In this document: piece by piece, positions 16,729 to 25,552 of the stretch
Layout: each line of letters starts with the position of its first letter
How positions within the stretch are numbered: the first letter of the stretch is position 1
NCBI RefSeq assembly: GCF_004004565.1
Contig: NZ_SACM01000006.1
Coordinates: 158,221-222,220 of the forward strand
Direction of reading: 5' to 3'
Source of the DNA: Inhella crocodyli
Lineage (GTDB): Bacteria; Pseudomonadota; Gammaproteobacteria; Burkholderiales; Burkholderiaceae_C
Length of the DNA stretch: 64,000 nt
Program-made: the position numbers and the translations under genes
Notes under the pieces: generated by a model
What the model was told of the DNA's origin: nothing
Database searches by the model: none
Seen by the model: only the letters and a program-made list of their open reading frames with translations

Positions 16729-18870
16729 TCAGTGCCGCGATTTGCGGACCAAGCTGCCGATGTCGAGGATCAAGGCCACGCGGCCGTCGCCCATGATGGT
16801 GGCGCCGGACACGTCGTTGACCTTGCGGTAGTTGGCTTCGAGGTTTTTGACCACGACCTGTTGCTGGCCGAGCAGTTCGTCGACCAGCAAGGCCACGCGG
16901 CCGCCTTCGGCCTCGACCACGACCATGATGTTAGAGACGTGCTCGAAGTCGAAGCGGGGCACGTCAAAGATCTTCTCCAGTTCGATGACCGGCATGAACT
17001 CGTCGCGCACTTCCACGACGCGGCCCGAGCCGGCCACGGTCTTGACGGTGTCGGGCTTGACCTGGAAGGACTCGACCACCGAGGACAGCGGCAGGATGTA
17101 GACCTCTTCGCCCACGCCCACGCTCATGCCGTCCATGATGGCCAGGGTGAGCGGCAGGCGCACCGAGACCTTCATGCCGTAGCCCTCGGCCGAATCGATC
17201 TCGACGTGGCCGCCCAGCGAGGTGATGTTTTTCTTCACCACGTCCATGCCCACGCCACGTCCGGAGACGTCGGTCACCTGGTCGGCGGTAGAGAAGCCCG
17301 GGGCGAAGATCAAGTTCCAGACCTCGGCGTCGCTCATGCCCTCGTGGGCCTCGATGCCTTTTTCTTGCGCCTTGCTGATGAGCTTTTGGCGGTTCAGGCC
17401 GCGGCCATCGTCGCGCACCTCGATCACGATGCTGCCGCCCTGGTGGCTGGCCACCAGGGTGATGGTGCCCATCTCGGGCTTGCCCTTGGCCGCCCGGTCG
17501 GCCGGCATCTCGATGCCGTGGTCGCAACTGTTGCGCACCAAGTGGGTCAGGGGGTCGGTGATCTTCTCCACCAAACTCTTGTCGAGTTCGGTGGCTTCGC
17601 CCTGGGTGACCAGGTCGACCTTTTTGCCCAGCTTGGCCGCCAGGTCGCGCAGCATGCGCGGGAAGCGGTTGAAGACGACCGACATGGGAATCATGCGGAT
17701 CGACATCACAGCTTCTTGCAGGTCGCGGGTGTTGCGCTCCAAGTCGGCCAAGCCAGCGGTCAGCTGTTGGTACAGGCCGGGGTCCACGTCGCGGCTGTTT
17801 TGCGCCAGCATGGCCTGGGTGATGACCAACTCGCCCACCAGGTTGATCAGCTGGTCGACCTTTTCAATCGACACGCGCAGGGTGGACTGATCGGCCGCGG
17901 CCGCGGCGGGTCGTCCCTCGGCCTTGGGGGCCGGCTTCGGGGCGGCCACGACGGCGGTGACTGGCGCGGGCGCTGGTGCGGGCACGGGTGCCGCGGTGGC
18001 AGTGCCCGTGGGGGCGCCAGGGGCGTCGTCGAAGAAGCCGTAGCCGGCGTCGGCGGCAGGGGCGGGCGCCGGGGCTGCGCTTTGCGGTGCCCCAGGGGCG
18101 CCGGCGTAAAAGCCATAACCCTTGGTCAGCGGGATGATCTTGACCTGCTCCCGGGCCACGTGGAAGGTGAACAGGTCGAGCAGGTCGTTGTCGCTGGAGG
18201 TCGTGACCACCTTGAAGCGGCGCATGCCGTCGGCCGATTGGCCCCCGTCCAGCATTTCAATCTGGCCCAGGTCGGTGATCTCTTTGAACAGTTCGAGCAA
18301 GTTGTCGGCTTGCTGGGGGTTGTCCAGGGGGCCCACCTGAAGCTCCAGGTGGCGCTTCCCGTCGGCCGGGGGCTCGTCGTCTTCTTGCACCCGCGGCGCA
18401 GGTGCCGGAGCGGCGGGTGCCGGCGCCGGGGCGGCGCCTTCCAGGGTGCCGCCGTCCACCAGGGTCTTGATGCTGGCCACCAAGCCGGAGCTGTCGAGCA
18501 CGTCGGTGCTCGTGCCCGCGTGCCGCGCCAGGAGGCCGCGCAGGGCATCACCCGCTTGCAGCAGGATGTCGACCATCTGCGTGGTGATCTGCAACTCATG
18601 GCGGCGCAGCTTGTCCAGCAGCGTCTCCATGATGTGCGTCAACTCGGCCACGTCGTTGAAGCCGAAGGTGGCGGCGCCACCCTTGATCGAGTGCGCGCAG
18701 CGGAAAATCGCGTTCAGCTCTTCGTCGTCGGCGGCGTCGACGTTCACATTGAGCAGCAACTGCTCCATGTTGTCGAGGTTCTCGCCCGCCTCCTCGAAGA
18801 AGACTTGGTAGAACTGGCTGAGGTCGATGCCCGCCCCGAGGTTGCTGCCTTCGTTGGTCATTTCGCCCAT
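16729..18870 (-). CDS. cheA: Chemotaxis histidine kinase CheA
   Basis: Kinase of 713 residues with the full CheA order. An Hpt (P1) domain carries phosphorylated histidine 60 in CAHSIKGGAA, and Ala/Pro-rich linkers surround a P2-like region at about 170-240. A dimerisation domain (VDQLINLVGELVI), an HATPase domain (LVRNSCDHGIE and DDGRGL) and a C-terminal CheW-like domain complete it. It phosphorylates CheY in response to receptor state. It is preceded by cheY 19 bp away and followed by cheW, so the signalling core is co-transcribed. The linkers are long and proline-rich compared with E. coli CheA. Confidence 0.98.
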   Translation of the reverse strand: MGEMTNEGSNLGAGIDLSQFYQVFFEEAGENLDNMEQLLLNVNVDAADDEELNAIFRCAHSIKGGAATFGFNDVAELTHIMETLLDKLRRHELQITTQMVDILLQAGDALRGLLARHAGTSTDVLDSSGLVASIKTLVDGGTLEGAAPAPAPAAPAPAPRVQEDDEPPADGKRHLELQVGPLDNPQQADNLLELFKEITDLGQIEMLDGGQSADGMRRFKVVTTSSDNDLLDLFTFHVAREQVKIIPLTKGYGFYAGAPGAPQSAAPAPAPAADAGYGFFDDAPGAPTGTATAAPVPAPAPAPVTAVVAAPKPAPKAEGRPAAAAADQSTLRVSIEKVDQLINLVGELVITQAMLAQNSRDVDPGLYQQLTAGLADLERNTRDLQEAVMSIRMIPMSVVFNRFPRMLRDLAAKLGKKVDLVTQGEATELDKSLVEKITDPLTHLVRNSCDHGIEMPADRAAKGKPEMGTITLVASHQGGSIVIEVRDDGRGLNRQKLISKAQEKGIEAHEGMSDAEVWNLIFAPGFSTADQVTDVSGRGVGMDVVKKNITSLGGHVEIDSAEGYGMKVSVRLPLTLAIMDGMSVGVGEEVYILPLSSVVESFQVKPDTVKTVAGSGRVVEVRDEFMPVIELEKIFDVPRFDFEHVSNIMVVVEAEGGRVALLVDELLGQQQVVVKNLEANYRKVNDVSGATIMGDGRVALILDIGSLVRKSRH

Positions 18871-18889
18871 GGCCTGCTCCCTGGTTGGC

Positions 18890-19252
18890 TTACTTGATGA
18901 CCTTGCCGATGACTTCGATCAGCTTCGCCGGGTCGAAGGGTTTGACCAACCAGCCGGTGGCGCCGGCGGCGCGACCGGCTTGCTTCATCGCATCGCTCGA
19001 CTCGGTGGTCAAGATCAGGATGGGCGTCGCCTTGAACTTCGGGCTCTCGCGCAGCTTCTTGGTCAGGCTGATACCGTCCATGCGGGGCATGTTTTGGTCC
19101 GTCAGCACGAGGTCGAAGTCGCGCTGGCTGGCCTTTTCCCACGCATCTTGGCCGTCCACCGCCTCAACCACGTTGAAGCCGGCGTTCTTCAGGGTGAAGG
19201 TGACCATCTGGCGCATCGAGGCGGAATCGTCAACCGCAAGGATGGAAGGCAT
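18890..19252 (-). CDS. cheY: CheY-like single-domain response regulator
   Basis: Receiver domain of 120 residues with the complete phosphorylation site: acidic pair at 8-9, phospho-acceptor aspartate 52 (LTDQNMP), threonine/serine near 82-83 (LTTE) and lysine 104 (VKPF). It has no output domain. It sits between the CheZ-like gene and cheA in one operon, so it is probably phosphorylated by that CheA. It differs clearly from the second CheY at 51902-52291. One of the two probably binds the FliM switch and the other may act as a phosphate sink or in adaptation; which is which cannot be settled here. Confidence 0.95.
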   Translation of the reverse strand: MPSILAVDDSASMRQMVTFTLKNAGFNVVEAVDGQDAWEKASQRDFDLVLTDQNMPRMDGISLTKKLRESPKFKATPILILTTESSDAMKQAGRAAGATGWLVKPFDPAKLIEVIGKVIK

Positions 19253-19297
19253 TGCTATTTCTCCGTTTCGGCCTGGGCAGGCGGGATCAGGGCGGGG

Positions 19298-19789
19298 TCA
19301 GAACAGCTCGACGGAGCCAGCGTCGACTTCGTCTTGGGTCACGGGGTTCGGGCGCAACGGGGCCTCGACGACGGCAGCACCGTCGCCGTCGTCGCCAAAG
19401 GCATCGCTGGCGAGTCGGTCGGCGCAGTTGCGAATGCGTTGCATCGTGTGATTGATCAATTGCGTGGACATGTCTTGGAACTGCATGGCGGTCACCGCAC
19501 CGGCAATGTCCTGCAGCACGGGGGCCAGCGAGCCCGGAGGCAGGCTGGCGCCGTCGTTGATCTTCTCAGCCAAGCCCTGCACGTGGCCTGACGCGGAGAA
19601 GAAGTGTGTGGACAAAGCCTCACCCGCGTCTTCCAAAAGACGCAAAAGGCGCTCGAGGTCGTTGGCGACCGTCATCAAGTGGTCCTGCAACTCGGCCGAC
19701 AGCAGGAAGTTGAGCACCGGCCCCTCGGGCGCAGCGCTCCCTTCGCTCGCATCGGCGATCGGCGGGTCGGACGGTGATGGATCCTGCAT
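19298..19789 (-). CDS. Small CheZ-like protein, first gene of the che operon
   Basis: Helical protein of 163 residues. The segment AMQFQDMSTQLI aligns with the CheZ active-site helix (FQDLTGQVI in E. coli), keeping the catalytic aspartate (106) and glutamine (110). The C-terminus TQDEVDAGSVELF resembles the CheY-binding tail of CheZ (Q-x-x-V-D ... F). It is shorter than CheZ, about 210 residues, because the long helical hairpin is reduced. A canonical CheZ is encoded at 52308-52946, so this would be a second one. The start at 19789 has GGAGG 5 nt upstream; the longer frame adds 14 unlikely residues. It lies 45 bp before cheY, its probable substrate. The function as a CheY phosphatase is inferred from these motifs. 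Confidence 0.7.
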   Translation of the reverse strand: MQDPSPSDPPIADASEGSAAPEGPVLNFLLSAELQDHLMTVANDLERLLRLLEDAGEALSTHFFSASGHVQGLAEKINDGASLPPGSLAPVLQDIAGAVTAMQFQDMSTQLINHTMQRIRNCADRLASDAFGDDGDGAAVVEAPLRPNPVTQDEVDAGSVELF

Positions 19790-19958
19790 GGAGCCTCCGT
19801 GGCCTTTCCGGTGCCGCGCCCCGTGGCGCACCGTCGAAAGGCAGCATTAGCCTACTCGAAGCCCAGGGGCATGGGCCCCGTCAATCGCTAGGGTAATCCC
19901 TTCGGCGTGTGGCCTATGGCGCACGGTGCACCGGTCGCCGGTGGGCATACTGCCGCGC

Positions 19959-21098
19959 ATGAACTCGCCCCTTGCCCTTGCACCCGCACCGGTCGCCTTG
20001 CGCGTCCTGCACGTGGAGGATTCGGAGGTCGATCACCTCATGATGCAGGCCCTGCTCGAGCAAGCTGGCTTGCAAGTGACTTGGTTGCGGGTGGAGACCC
20101 TCGAGGCCTTCGTCGAGGCCCTGGAGCAGGACTGGGACGCCATCATTTGCGACTACCACCTGCCCACGGCCTCCGGCGTGGACATGCTGCGCTACCTGCG
20201 AGAGGGCGGGCAGCCCATTCCGTTCTTGCTGGTGTCGGGCGAGATCGGCGAGGAGACCGCCGTGGCTGCGATGCGCGAGGGGGCCTCGGACTATTTGCTT
20301 AAGACCCACCTGACACGCTTGGCACCGGCGCTGCTGCAGGCGGTCAAAGCCGCTGAGGCCCAACGGCAGCGCGCCGCGGCCGATGCCGCTTTGCGCGACA
20401 GCCAGCGACAGTTGCAGGCCTTGGCCCGTCACCTGCAATCGCGGGTCGAGGCCGAGCGCGCCGCGATGGCCCGCGAGTTGCATGACGACGTGGGCAGCGC
20501 CCTGACGGCCCTGAAGTTCGACCTGGCTTGGTTGGCCCGCCACGCGCATGACGAAAGCCTGGTCGTGCGCGCCCAACGCGCCTCGTCCACGCTGGACCTG
20601 GCCATCGAGGCCAGCCGGCGCTTGATGCTGAACCTGCGGCCGCCCATCTTGCAGGAGGGCCTGACGGCGGCATTGCAGTGGCTGGTGCAGCAGTTCGAGC
20701 GCCAGCATGAAGCGCTGGTCTTGAGGCTGGCCTTGCCCGGGGAGGCTGTCGCGCTTGACGAGGAGCGGGCGCTGGTGGCCTACCGCTTCGTGCAGGAGGC
20801 CCTGCACAACGTGGCCAAGCATGCGCAGGCCGGTCGGGTGGACGTGGAGGTCTCGCAGGCGGGCGGCGTGCTGACCGTGGAGGTGCGCGACGACGGGGTC
20901 GGGCTGCCGCCGGGCACCTTGCAGGGCTTGCGAGGTCTGGGCCTGCGCGGCCTGCAAGAGCGGGCCGCGGCCGTGGGCGCTTGGGTCGATGTCAGTTCGC
21001 GCACGGGCGCGGGCACGCAATTGCTGCTCTCCCTGCCCTTGCAGGGCGCAGCGCCAATGGAAGATGCCGATGCGGCTTGGCTGGAGGAGGCCCGATGA
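19959..21098 (+). CDS. Soluble hybrid protein: receiver domain plus NarL-type histidine kinase
   Basis: Protein of 379 residues with no membrane segment. The N-terminal receiver domain (HVEDSE, phospho-acceptor aspartate in ICDYHLP, K in LLKTHL) is joined by a short coiled coil to a HisKA_3 kinase. The phospho-histidine lies in MARELHDDVGSAL, and the HATPase domain has EALHNVAKHA and DDGVGLPPG. Kinases of this type pass phosphate to LuxR-type regulators, and one such gene follows with a 4-nt ATGA overlap. The receiver in front means the kinase itself is probably controlled by another phospho-relay. I chose the ATG at 19959 over an upstream GTG at 19926. Confidence 0.9.
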   Translation: MNSPLALAPAPVALRVLHVEDSEVDHLMMQALLEQAGLQVTWLRVETLEAFVEALEQDWDAIICDYHLPTASGVDMLRYLREGGQPIPFLLVSGEIGEETAVAAMREGASDYLLKTHLTRLAPALLQAVKAAEAQRQRAAADAALRDSQRQLQALARHLQSRVEAERAAMARELHDDVGSALTALKFDLAWLARHAHDESLVVRAQRASSTLDLAIEASRRLMLNLRPPILQEGLTAALQWLVQQFERQHEALVLRLALPGEAVALDEERALVAYRFVQEALHNVAKHAQAGRVDVEVSQAGGVLTVEVRDDGVGLPPGTLQGLRGLGLRGLQERAAAVGAWVDVSSRTGAGTQLLLSLPLQGAAPMEDADAAWLEEAR

Positions 21099-21736
21099 GC
21101 ACCCGGGTGCTGTTGTGTGACGACCACGCGCTGATTCGGCGCGGCATTCGCGATACCTTGAATGACGCGGGCGACCTGCGGGTCGTGGGCGAGGTGGGCG
21201 ACTACGGGGGACTGCGCGAGTGGCTGCGGGACGGCGGACAAGCCGATGTGCTGGTGCTGGACATCAATCTGCCCGGGCGCAGTGGCTTGGACGTGCTGCA
21301 GTCCCTCAAAGACACCGGCGAAAGCCTGCGGACCCTGGTGGTGTCGATGTACCCCGAGGAGCAGTACGCGATTCGCTGCTTGCGCGCGGGCGCCTTCGGG
21401 TACGTCAACAAAGGGGGCGACCCTGGCGAGTTGGTGGGCGCGGTGCGCACCGTGGCCCAAGGTCGCAAGTACGTGACGCCCGAGATCGCGCAAATGCTGG
21501 TCGAAAGCCTCACCACGCCCGAACCCGAGCAGGCCCACGACAAGCTCAGCGACCGGGAACTGCAGACCCTGACCATGATCGCGTCGGGCAAGCGCCTGTC
21601 GGACATCGCCAACGAGTTGATGCTGAGCCCCAAGACCGTCAGCGTGTACCGCGCGCGGGTGCTCGAGAAGCTCAAGCTGCGCAACAACGCGGAGCTGACC
21701 GTGTACGCCATCCGCCACGGACTGGTGGCCGATTGA
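21095..21736 (+). CDS. NarL/FixJ-family response regulator
   Basis: Transcription factor of 213 residues. The receiver domain has DDH at 9-11, the phospho-acceptor aspartate in VLDINLPG and a lysine in YVNKGG. The C-terminal LuxR helix-turn-helix (LSDRELQTLTMIASGKRL, LSPKTVSVYRARVLEKL) binds DNA. The start overlaps the stop of the kinase gene (ATGA), and GGAGGAGG lies just upstream, so the pair is translationally coupled and almost certainly forms a two-component system. A YfiN-like cyclase gene begins 10 bp after its stop. Its targets are unknown. Confidence 0.95.
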   Translation: MSTRVLLCDDHALIRRGIRDTLNDAGDLRVVGEVGDYGGLREWLRDGGQADVLVLDINLPGRSGLDVLQSLKDTGESLRTLVVSMYPEEQYAIRCLRAGAFGYVNKGGDPGELVGAVRTVAQGRKYVTPEIAQMLVESLTTPEPEQAHDKLSDRELQTLTMIASGKRLSDIANELMLSPKTVSVYRARVLEKLKLRNNAELTVYAIRHGLVAD

Positions 21737-21746
21737 CGCCGGGCCC

Positions 21747-23024
21747 ATGCCGTCCACCGCGCTGACCCCAGATCGCCGCCGTCCGTCGCTGGTTCGGCGT
21801 TTGACCTGGACGAGCTTGGGGGTCATGGCCCTGGCCCTCTTGCTGAGTGCCGCCTTGTTGGCTTGGGTCACCTACCGCCACCTCCAGGGCGAGCAGGTCC
21901 GCAGTGCGGAACAAGGGGCCAGCCTGTTGATCGAGAACCTGGCGCCGACCTTGGCGTTCAAGGACCCCGTGGCCGCCGACCGCGTCTTGCGTGGCCTGCG
22001 CCAACGGGGCGACTTGTTGGAGTTGCAGGTGTGGACGGCGGCAAACACCGGTTTCGCCGACTGGCGCGCTGCAGGGCGCGGCATGACGGCCTGGACGCGT
22101 GGGGGCGAGGGCACGCACTTGGACCACGAGGGCATGACCTTGGTGCGCCCCATCCGACTGCAGGGCGAGTTGCTGGGTTGGTTGGTGTGGCGCGAGTCGT
22201 TCTCGAGCCTGAATGCCAGCTTGGCCCGTCTGGCCCTGTGGGCGTTGGGCGTGGCCCTGGCGGCATGTGCGGCCGCCGGCTTGGCCTTGGCGTGGGTGCA
22301 GCGACAGGCCTTGACACCGCTCGTGGACCTGAGCCGTTTGGCCGAGCAGGTGGCCGACGGCCAGGACTACGGGTTGCGCGCCCAGGTGGGGCGGCAGGAC
22401 GAGGTCGGCCGCCTGGCCACGCGCTTGAACGGCATGTTGGCGCGCATCGAGGCCGCCGACCGCGAGTTGAAGCAACAACTGCGGCAGGAGCAGCGGGCCG
22501 GCCAGGCGCTGCACCAGTTGGCCCACCGCGATCCTTTGACGGGCCTGCTCAACCGGCTGGCTTTCGAAACCGAATTGGCCGAGCGCTTTGCGCAGTTGGG
22601 CCGCGGGGGCCTGGCGCTGTTGTTCATCGACCTGGACAACTTCAAATGGGTCAACGACAACCTGGGCCATGCGGCGGGCGACGCGGTCTTGGTGGAGGTG
22701 GGGCGCCGCATGTCTCGCGAGTTGCGCAACACCGACAGCCTGTTCCGATTGGGCGGGGACGAGTTCGCGCTCTTGGTGGCCCCGGTCAGCGACCCGGGGG
22801 CCGTTGCCCACCTCGCCGGTCGCCTCGTGGCAGCGGTTCGCGAGCCCTTGAATCTGCAGGGCCAGTCGGTGCCGGTGGGGGCCACCGTGGGTCTGGCTTT
22901 TGCGCCAGATGACGCAGGAACGGCCAGCGATTTGTTGCGCGCGGCCGACGCCGCCATGTACGCTGCCAAGCGTGCCGGCAAAAACACCTACCGCCGCGTG
23001 GCCGACTTGGCCCCGCCTGCCTGA
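21747..23024 (+). CDS. YfiN/TpbB-like membrane diguanylate cyclase
   Basis: Protein of 425 residues that should make c-di-GMP from two GTP. One membrane helix at about 20-45 and another near 160-185 enclose a periplasmic sensor. The sensor contains ENLAPTLAFKD, typical of the CHASE8 domain of YfiN. HAMP (LVDLSRLAEQVADG) and GGDEF domains follow. The active-site motif is intact (GGDEF near residue 337), and RNTD stands five residues before it as an allosteric inhibition site. In YfiBNR systems the periplasmic YfiR silences YfiN, and a YfiR-like gene lies two genes downstream in the same run. Context thus supports a periplasm-sensing c-di-GMP switch, likely between motility and attachment. Confidence 0.92.
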   Translation: MPSTALTPDRRRPSLVRRLTWTSLGVMALALLLSAALLAWVTYRHLQGEQVRSAEQGASLLIENLAPTLAFKDPVAADRVLRGLRQRGDLLELQVWTAANTGFADWRAAGRGMTAWTRGGEGTHLDHEGMTLVRPIRLQGELLGWLVWRESFSSLNASLARLALWALGVALAACAAAGLALAWVQRQALTPLVDLSRLAEQVADGQDYGLRAQVGRQDEVGRLATRLNGMLARIEAADRELKQQLRQEQRAGQALHQLAHRDPLTGLLNRLAFETELAERFAQLGRGGLALLFIDLDNFKWVNDNLGHAAGDAVLVEVGRRMSRELRNTDSLFRLGGDEFALLVAPVSDPGAVAHLAGRLVAAVREPLNLQGQSVPVGATVGLAFAPDDAGTASDLLRAADAAMYAAKRAGKNTYRRVADLAPPA

Positions 23025-23028
23025 AACC

Positions 23029-24987
23029 TTGCGCCTGCTCCTGGTCGGGGCGGGGATCGCATGGTGTGCGATCTCGGTGGCGGCGGGGGCAACGCCCTCG
23101 CCCGAGAGCGACGAGGGGCCCAGCTTGGAGTCGCTGTTGCGCACCGAGCTGCAGCGCCCTGCCGGCGACGTGGCCGTCAGCGCCGCCAGCCGTCAAAGTC
23201 GCAGCGCCGACTTGACCCCCGCCGTCACGCAGGTGGTGACGCGCCAAGACATCGAGCGCTTGGGCCTGCGCAATCTGGGCGAAGTGTTGCGGCGGTTCAC
23301 GGGCCTGCAGGTTCGCGACGACAGCCTCTTCACCCGCGTCAGCGTGCGCGGCGTCGGTCCCGGTGATTTCAACGGGCGCGTGCTTTTCCTGCTGGACGGC
23401 CTGCGCTTGAACGAGAACATCTACGACGCCGCGCAGATCGATCTCGACTTCGTCCTCGACCTGAGTTTGGTGGAGCGCGTGGAGTTCGCGCCAGGGCCTG
23501 GGTCGGCCTTGTACGGTGCCAATGCGCTTCTGGGCGTGGTGAACGTGATCACGCAGCGGGCGGACCGCCTGGCCGGCGCACAAGCCCGCGTTGGGCTGGG
23601 TGCCCGCGGTCAATGGGACAGCCGTTTCAGCTGGACCATGCGCACCGAAGGGGGTTGGGAGTGGACCGTGGCGGGTAGCACGGCCGAGGTGCCCGACGCG
23701 CTGGCGCCTCAGGCGCTCGACCCCGAGATTGCGCGCGCGGTGCGGCCTTTTGAGTGGGACCGTGCGCGCCGGTTGGTGGCCAGTGTGCGCCAAGGCGGCT
23801 GGCTGGCCCGTTTGGGCGGATCGGACCGCGTGCGCGGTCAGTTCGCGGTGATTCCGGAGTTGGACCGGCTCGGCCAGGCCACGGACCAGACCTACTTCCG
23901 CTTCGGCCAAGTGGCGTGGGAGGGCGAAGCTTGGGGGTGGGACTGGTCGGCCAGCGCGGCCCTGCAGCAAAGCCGCTACCGCTTCGACGAACCTTGGGCG
24001 CTGCGCGGCACGGAGCCCCCCGATACCTACCGCTTCGAGGCCTTGGGGCGCTGGTCGCAATGGGAGTTGCGGGCTGCCCGGGCCCTGGGGGACCATTTGC
24101 TGACCGCGGGGGTGGAGTTGCAGCGCGACCAGCGCCAGCGCTTTCGCTTTGAAGTCCTTGACCTGGCGTCGGATTCCTTGGACGAACGCGGACACCGTTG
24201 GGGCCTGTTCGTTCAGGACGAATGGCAGTGGGCCGAACGCCAGCGCTTGGTGTTCGGTGTTCGGCACGATCGAACGAGCCAGGGGGTGCAGCGCAGCAGC
24301 CCGCGCTTGGCCTACGTGTGGTCGCCCGAACCGGGGCACAGCCTGAAGTTGCTGTGGGGCAGCGCCTTCCGCGCCCCCAACCGCTTCGAGCGCGTCAACA
24401 ACGAGCAGGCGGGCCTGCTGCCTCCGCGCCCAGAGCGGGTGCGCAGCACCGAAATCGTCTGGGAAGGGCGCCTGGCCCAGGATTGGGCGGTGCGGGCCTC
24501 GGCCTACCACCTGGCGCTGTTGGACCCGTCGGCGCAACAGAGCGATGGCAGTTACCTCACCCAAGTGGGCCAGCGCAGCCACGGGCTGGACGTGAGTGCC
24601 GAGCGACGTTGGGACGCGGGCTGGCAAGTGCAGGGGGGGCTGAGTGCGCAGCGCAGTCGCCTGGCCGATGGCACCGCGGCCCCCTTGAGCCCGCATTGGG
24701 TGGGTCATTGGCGGGTCAGCAGTCCCCTGTGGGACGGGGCGTGGCGGCTGTCGCTCCACGGCAGAGTGCAAAGCGCTCAGCGGGACGGCAGCGTGCGCTT
24801 GCCGGGTTACGGCCTGGCCCATGCGCAAATGCAGTGGCAGCCCCAGGCCTCGTGGACCTGGTCCCTGGGCGTGCAGAACCTGACAGCGCGGCGCTACCGC
24901 GACTCCTCCGCCGGGGCCGGCACGGGCCTCATCGAACGCCGGGGTGCCCAGTGGCAGGCTGGCCTGGTCTGGCGAGAGCAGCCATGA
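23029..24987 (+). CDS. TonB-dependent outer-membrane receptor
   Basis: Outer-membrane receptor of roughly 650 residues. A signal peptide (LRLLLVGAGIAW... ending near AAGA) precedes a plug domain (PAVTQVVTRQDIERLGLRNL, VSVRGVG, LDGLRLNEN, VERVEFAPGPGSALYG) and a beta-barrel ending with VQNLTARRYRD. Receptors of this type import iron complexes, cobalamin or other ligands with TonB energy. The start is uncertain: a TTG at 23029, 4 nt after the cyclase stop, begins a good signal peptide, whereas the open frame reaches back to an ATG at 22900 inside the cyclase gene. It lies between yfiN-like and yfiR-like genes, where enteric and Pseudomonas loci carry the lipoprotein yfiB. It may sense or supply the signal. 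Confidence 0.88.
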   Translation: MRLLLVGAGIAWCAISVAAGATPSPESDEGPSLESLLRTELQRPAGDVAVSAASRQSRSADLTPAVTQVVTRQDIERLGLRNLGEVLRRFTGLQVRDDSLFTRVSVRGVGPGDFNGRVLFLLDGLRLNENIYDAAQIDLDFVLDLSLVERVEFAPGPGSALYGANALLGVVNVITQRADRLAGAQARVGLGARGQWDSRFSWTMRTEGGWEWTVAGSTAEVPDALAPQALDPEIARAVRPFEWDRARRLVASVRQGGWLARLGGSDRVRGQFAVIPELDRLGQATDQTYFRFGQVAWEGEAWGWDWSASAALQQSRYRFDEPWALRGTEPPDTYRFEALGRWSQWELRAARALGDHLLTAGVELQRDQRQRFRFEVLDLASDSLDERGHRWGLFVQDEWQWAERQRLVFGVRHDRTSQGVQRSSPRLAYVWSPEPGHSLKLLWGSAFRAPNRFERVNNEQAGLLPPRPERVRSTEIVWEGRLAQDWAVRASAYHLALLDPSAQQSDGSYLTQVGQRSHGLDVSAERRWDAGWQVQGGLSAQRSRLADGTAAPLSPHWVGHWRVSSPLWDGAWRLSLHGRVQSAQRDGSVRLPGYGLAHAQMQWQPQASWTWSLGVQNLTARRYRDSSAGAGTGLIERRGAQWQAGLVWREQP

Positions 24988-25535
24988 GCACGCGCCGCGC
25001 GCCCTGGGGCCACGGGCTGCGGCGATGCCTGTGGGGGATCGCGTGGGCCGGGTTGGGGCTGGTGTCCCCCGTGCGGGCCGAACTTGCCATGGACGAAGCA
25101 CAGTTGCGCGCGGCCCTGGTGTTGCGATTGGCGCAATACACGCAGTGGCCGGAGGTCGCCCATGGCGAGTTCCAGCTGTGCGTGGCCGGCCTGTCGCGCG
25201 GCGACGCCGAATTGCAAGCCTTGGCGCAGCGCCGGGTGGGTGCGCAAACCGTGCGGGTTCGGCGCTTGGAGCACGCGCGCGACGTCGGGGCGCAGTGCCA
25301 GTTGCTGCTGCTCGGCCACGGCGATGCGGCGGCCTTGCGCCGTTGGATGGCCCCGTTGGCCGAGGCGCCGGTGCTGGTGGTGGGCACCAGTCCCGAGGCC
25401 CTGCGGGCCGGCGTTTGCATCGCCTTGATCAACGAGCCCCAGGGCATGGCCTTCAGCGTCAACCACGGCGAACTGCGCCGCCGCGGCCTGAGCGTTGATG
25501 CGCCAGTGTTGCGCCTGGCGCGCGAGGTGCGCTGA
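24984..25535 (+). CDS. YfiR-family periplasmic protein
   Basis: Exported protein of 183 residues with a signal peptide ending near VRA and the YfiR/DUF4154 layout. It contains LRAALVLRLAQYTQWP near the start of the mature part, a central cysteine pair, and a final block reading GVCIALINEPQGMAFSVNHGELRRRGL. YfiR binds the periplasmic side of YfiN and keeps the cyclase off. The ATG overlaps the receptor stop by 4 nt, which indicates coupling to the TonB receptor and membership of the same operon as the YfiN-like cyclase. It ends 17 bp from the convergent fliR gene. Confidence 0.9.
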   Translation: MSTRRAPWGHGLRRCLWGIAWAGLGLVSPVRAELAMDEAQLRAALVLRLAQYTQWPEVAHGEFQLCVAGLSRGDAELQALAQRRVGAQTVRVRRLEHARDVGAQCQLLLLGHGDAAALRRWMAPLAEAPVLVVGTSPEALRAGVCIALINEPQGMAFSVNHGELRRRGLSVDAPVLRLAREVR

Positions 25536-25552
25536 GCCGGCGGGAGGGGCCG

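Noticed and set aside
16159..18897. 912-residue open frame antisense to cheW and cheA
   Set aside because: His/Val/Asp-rich low-complexity translation caused by high GC; the minus strand encodes well-conserved CheW and CheA.
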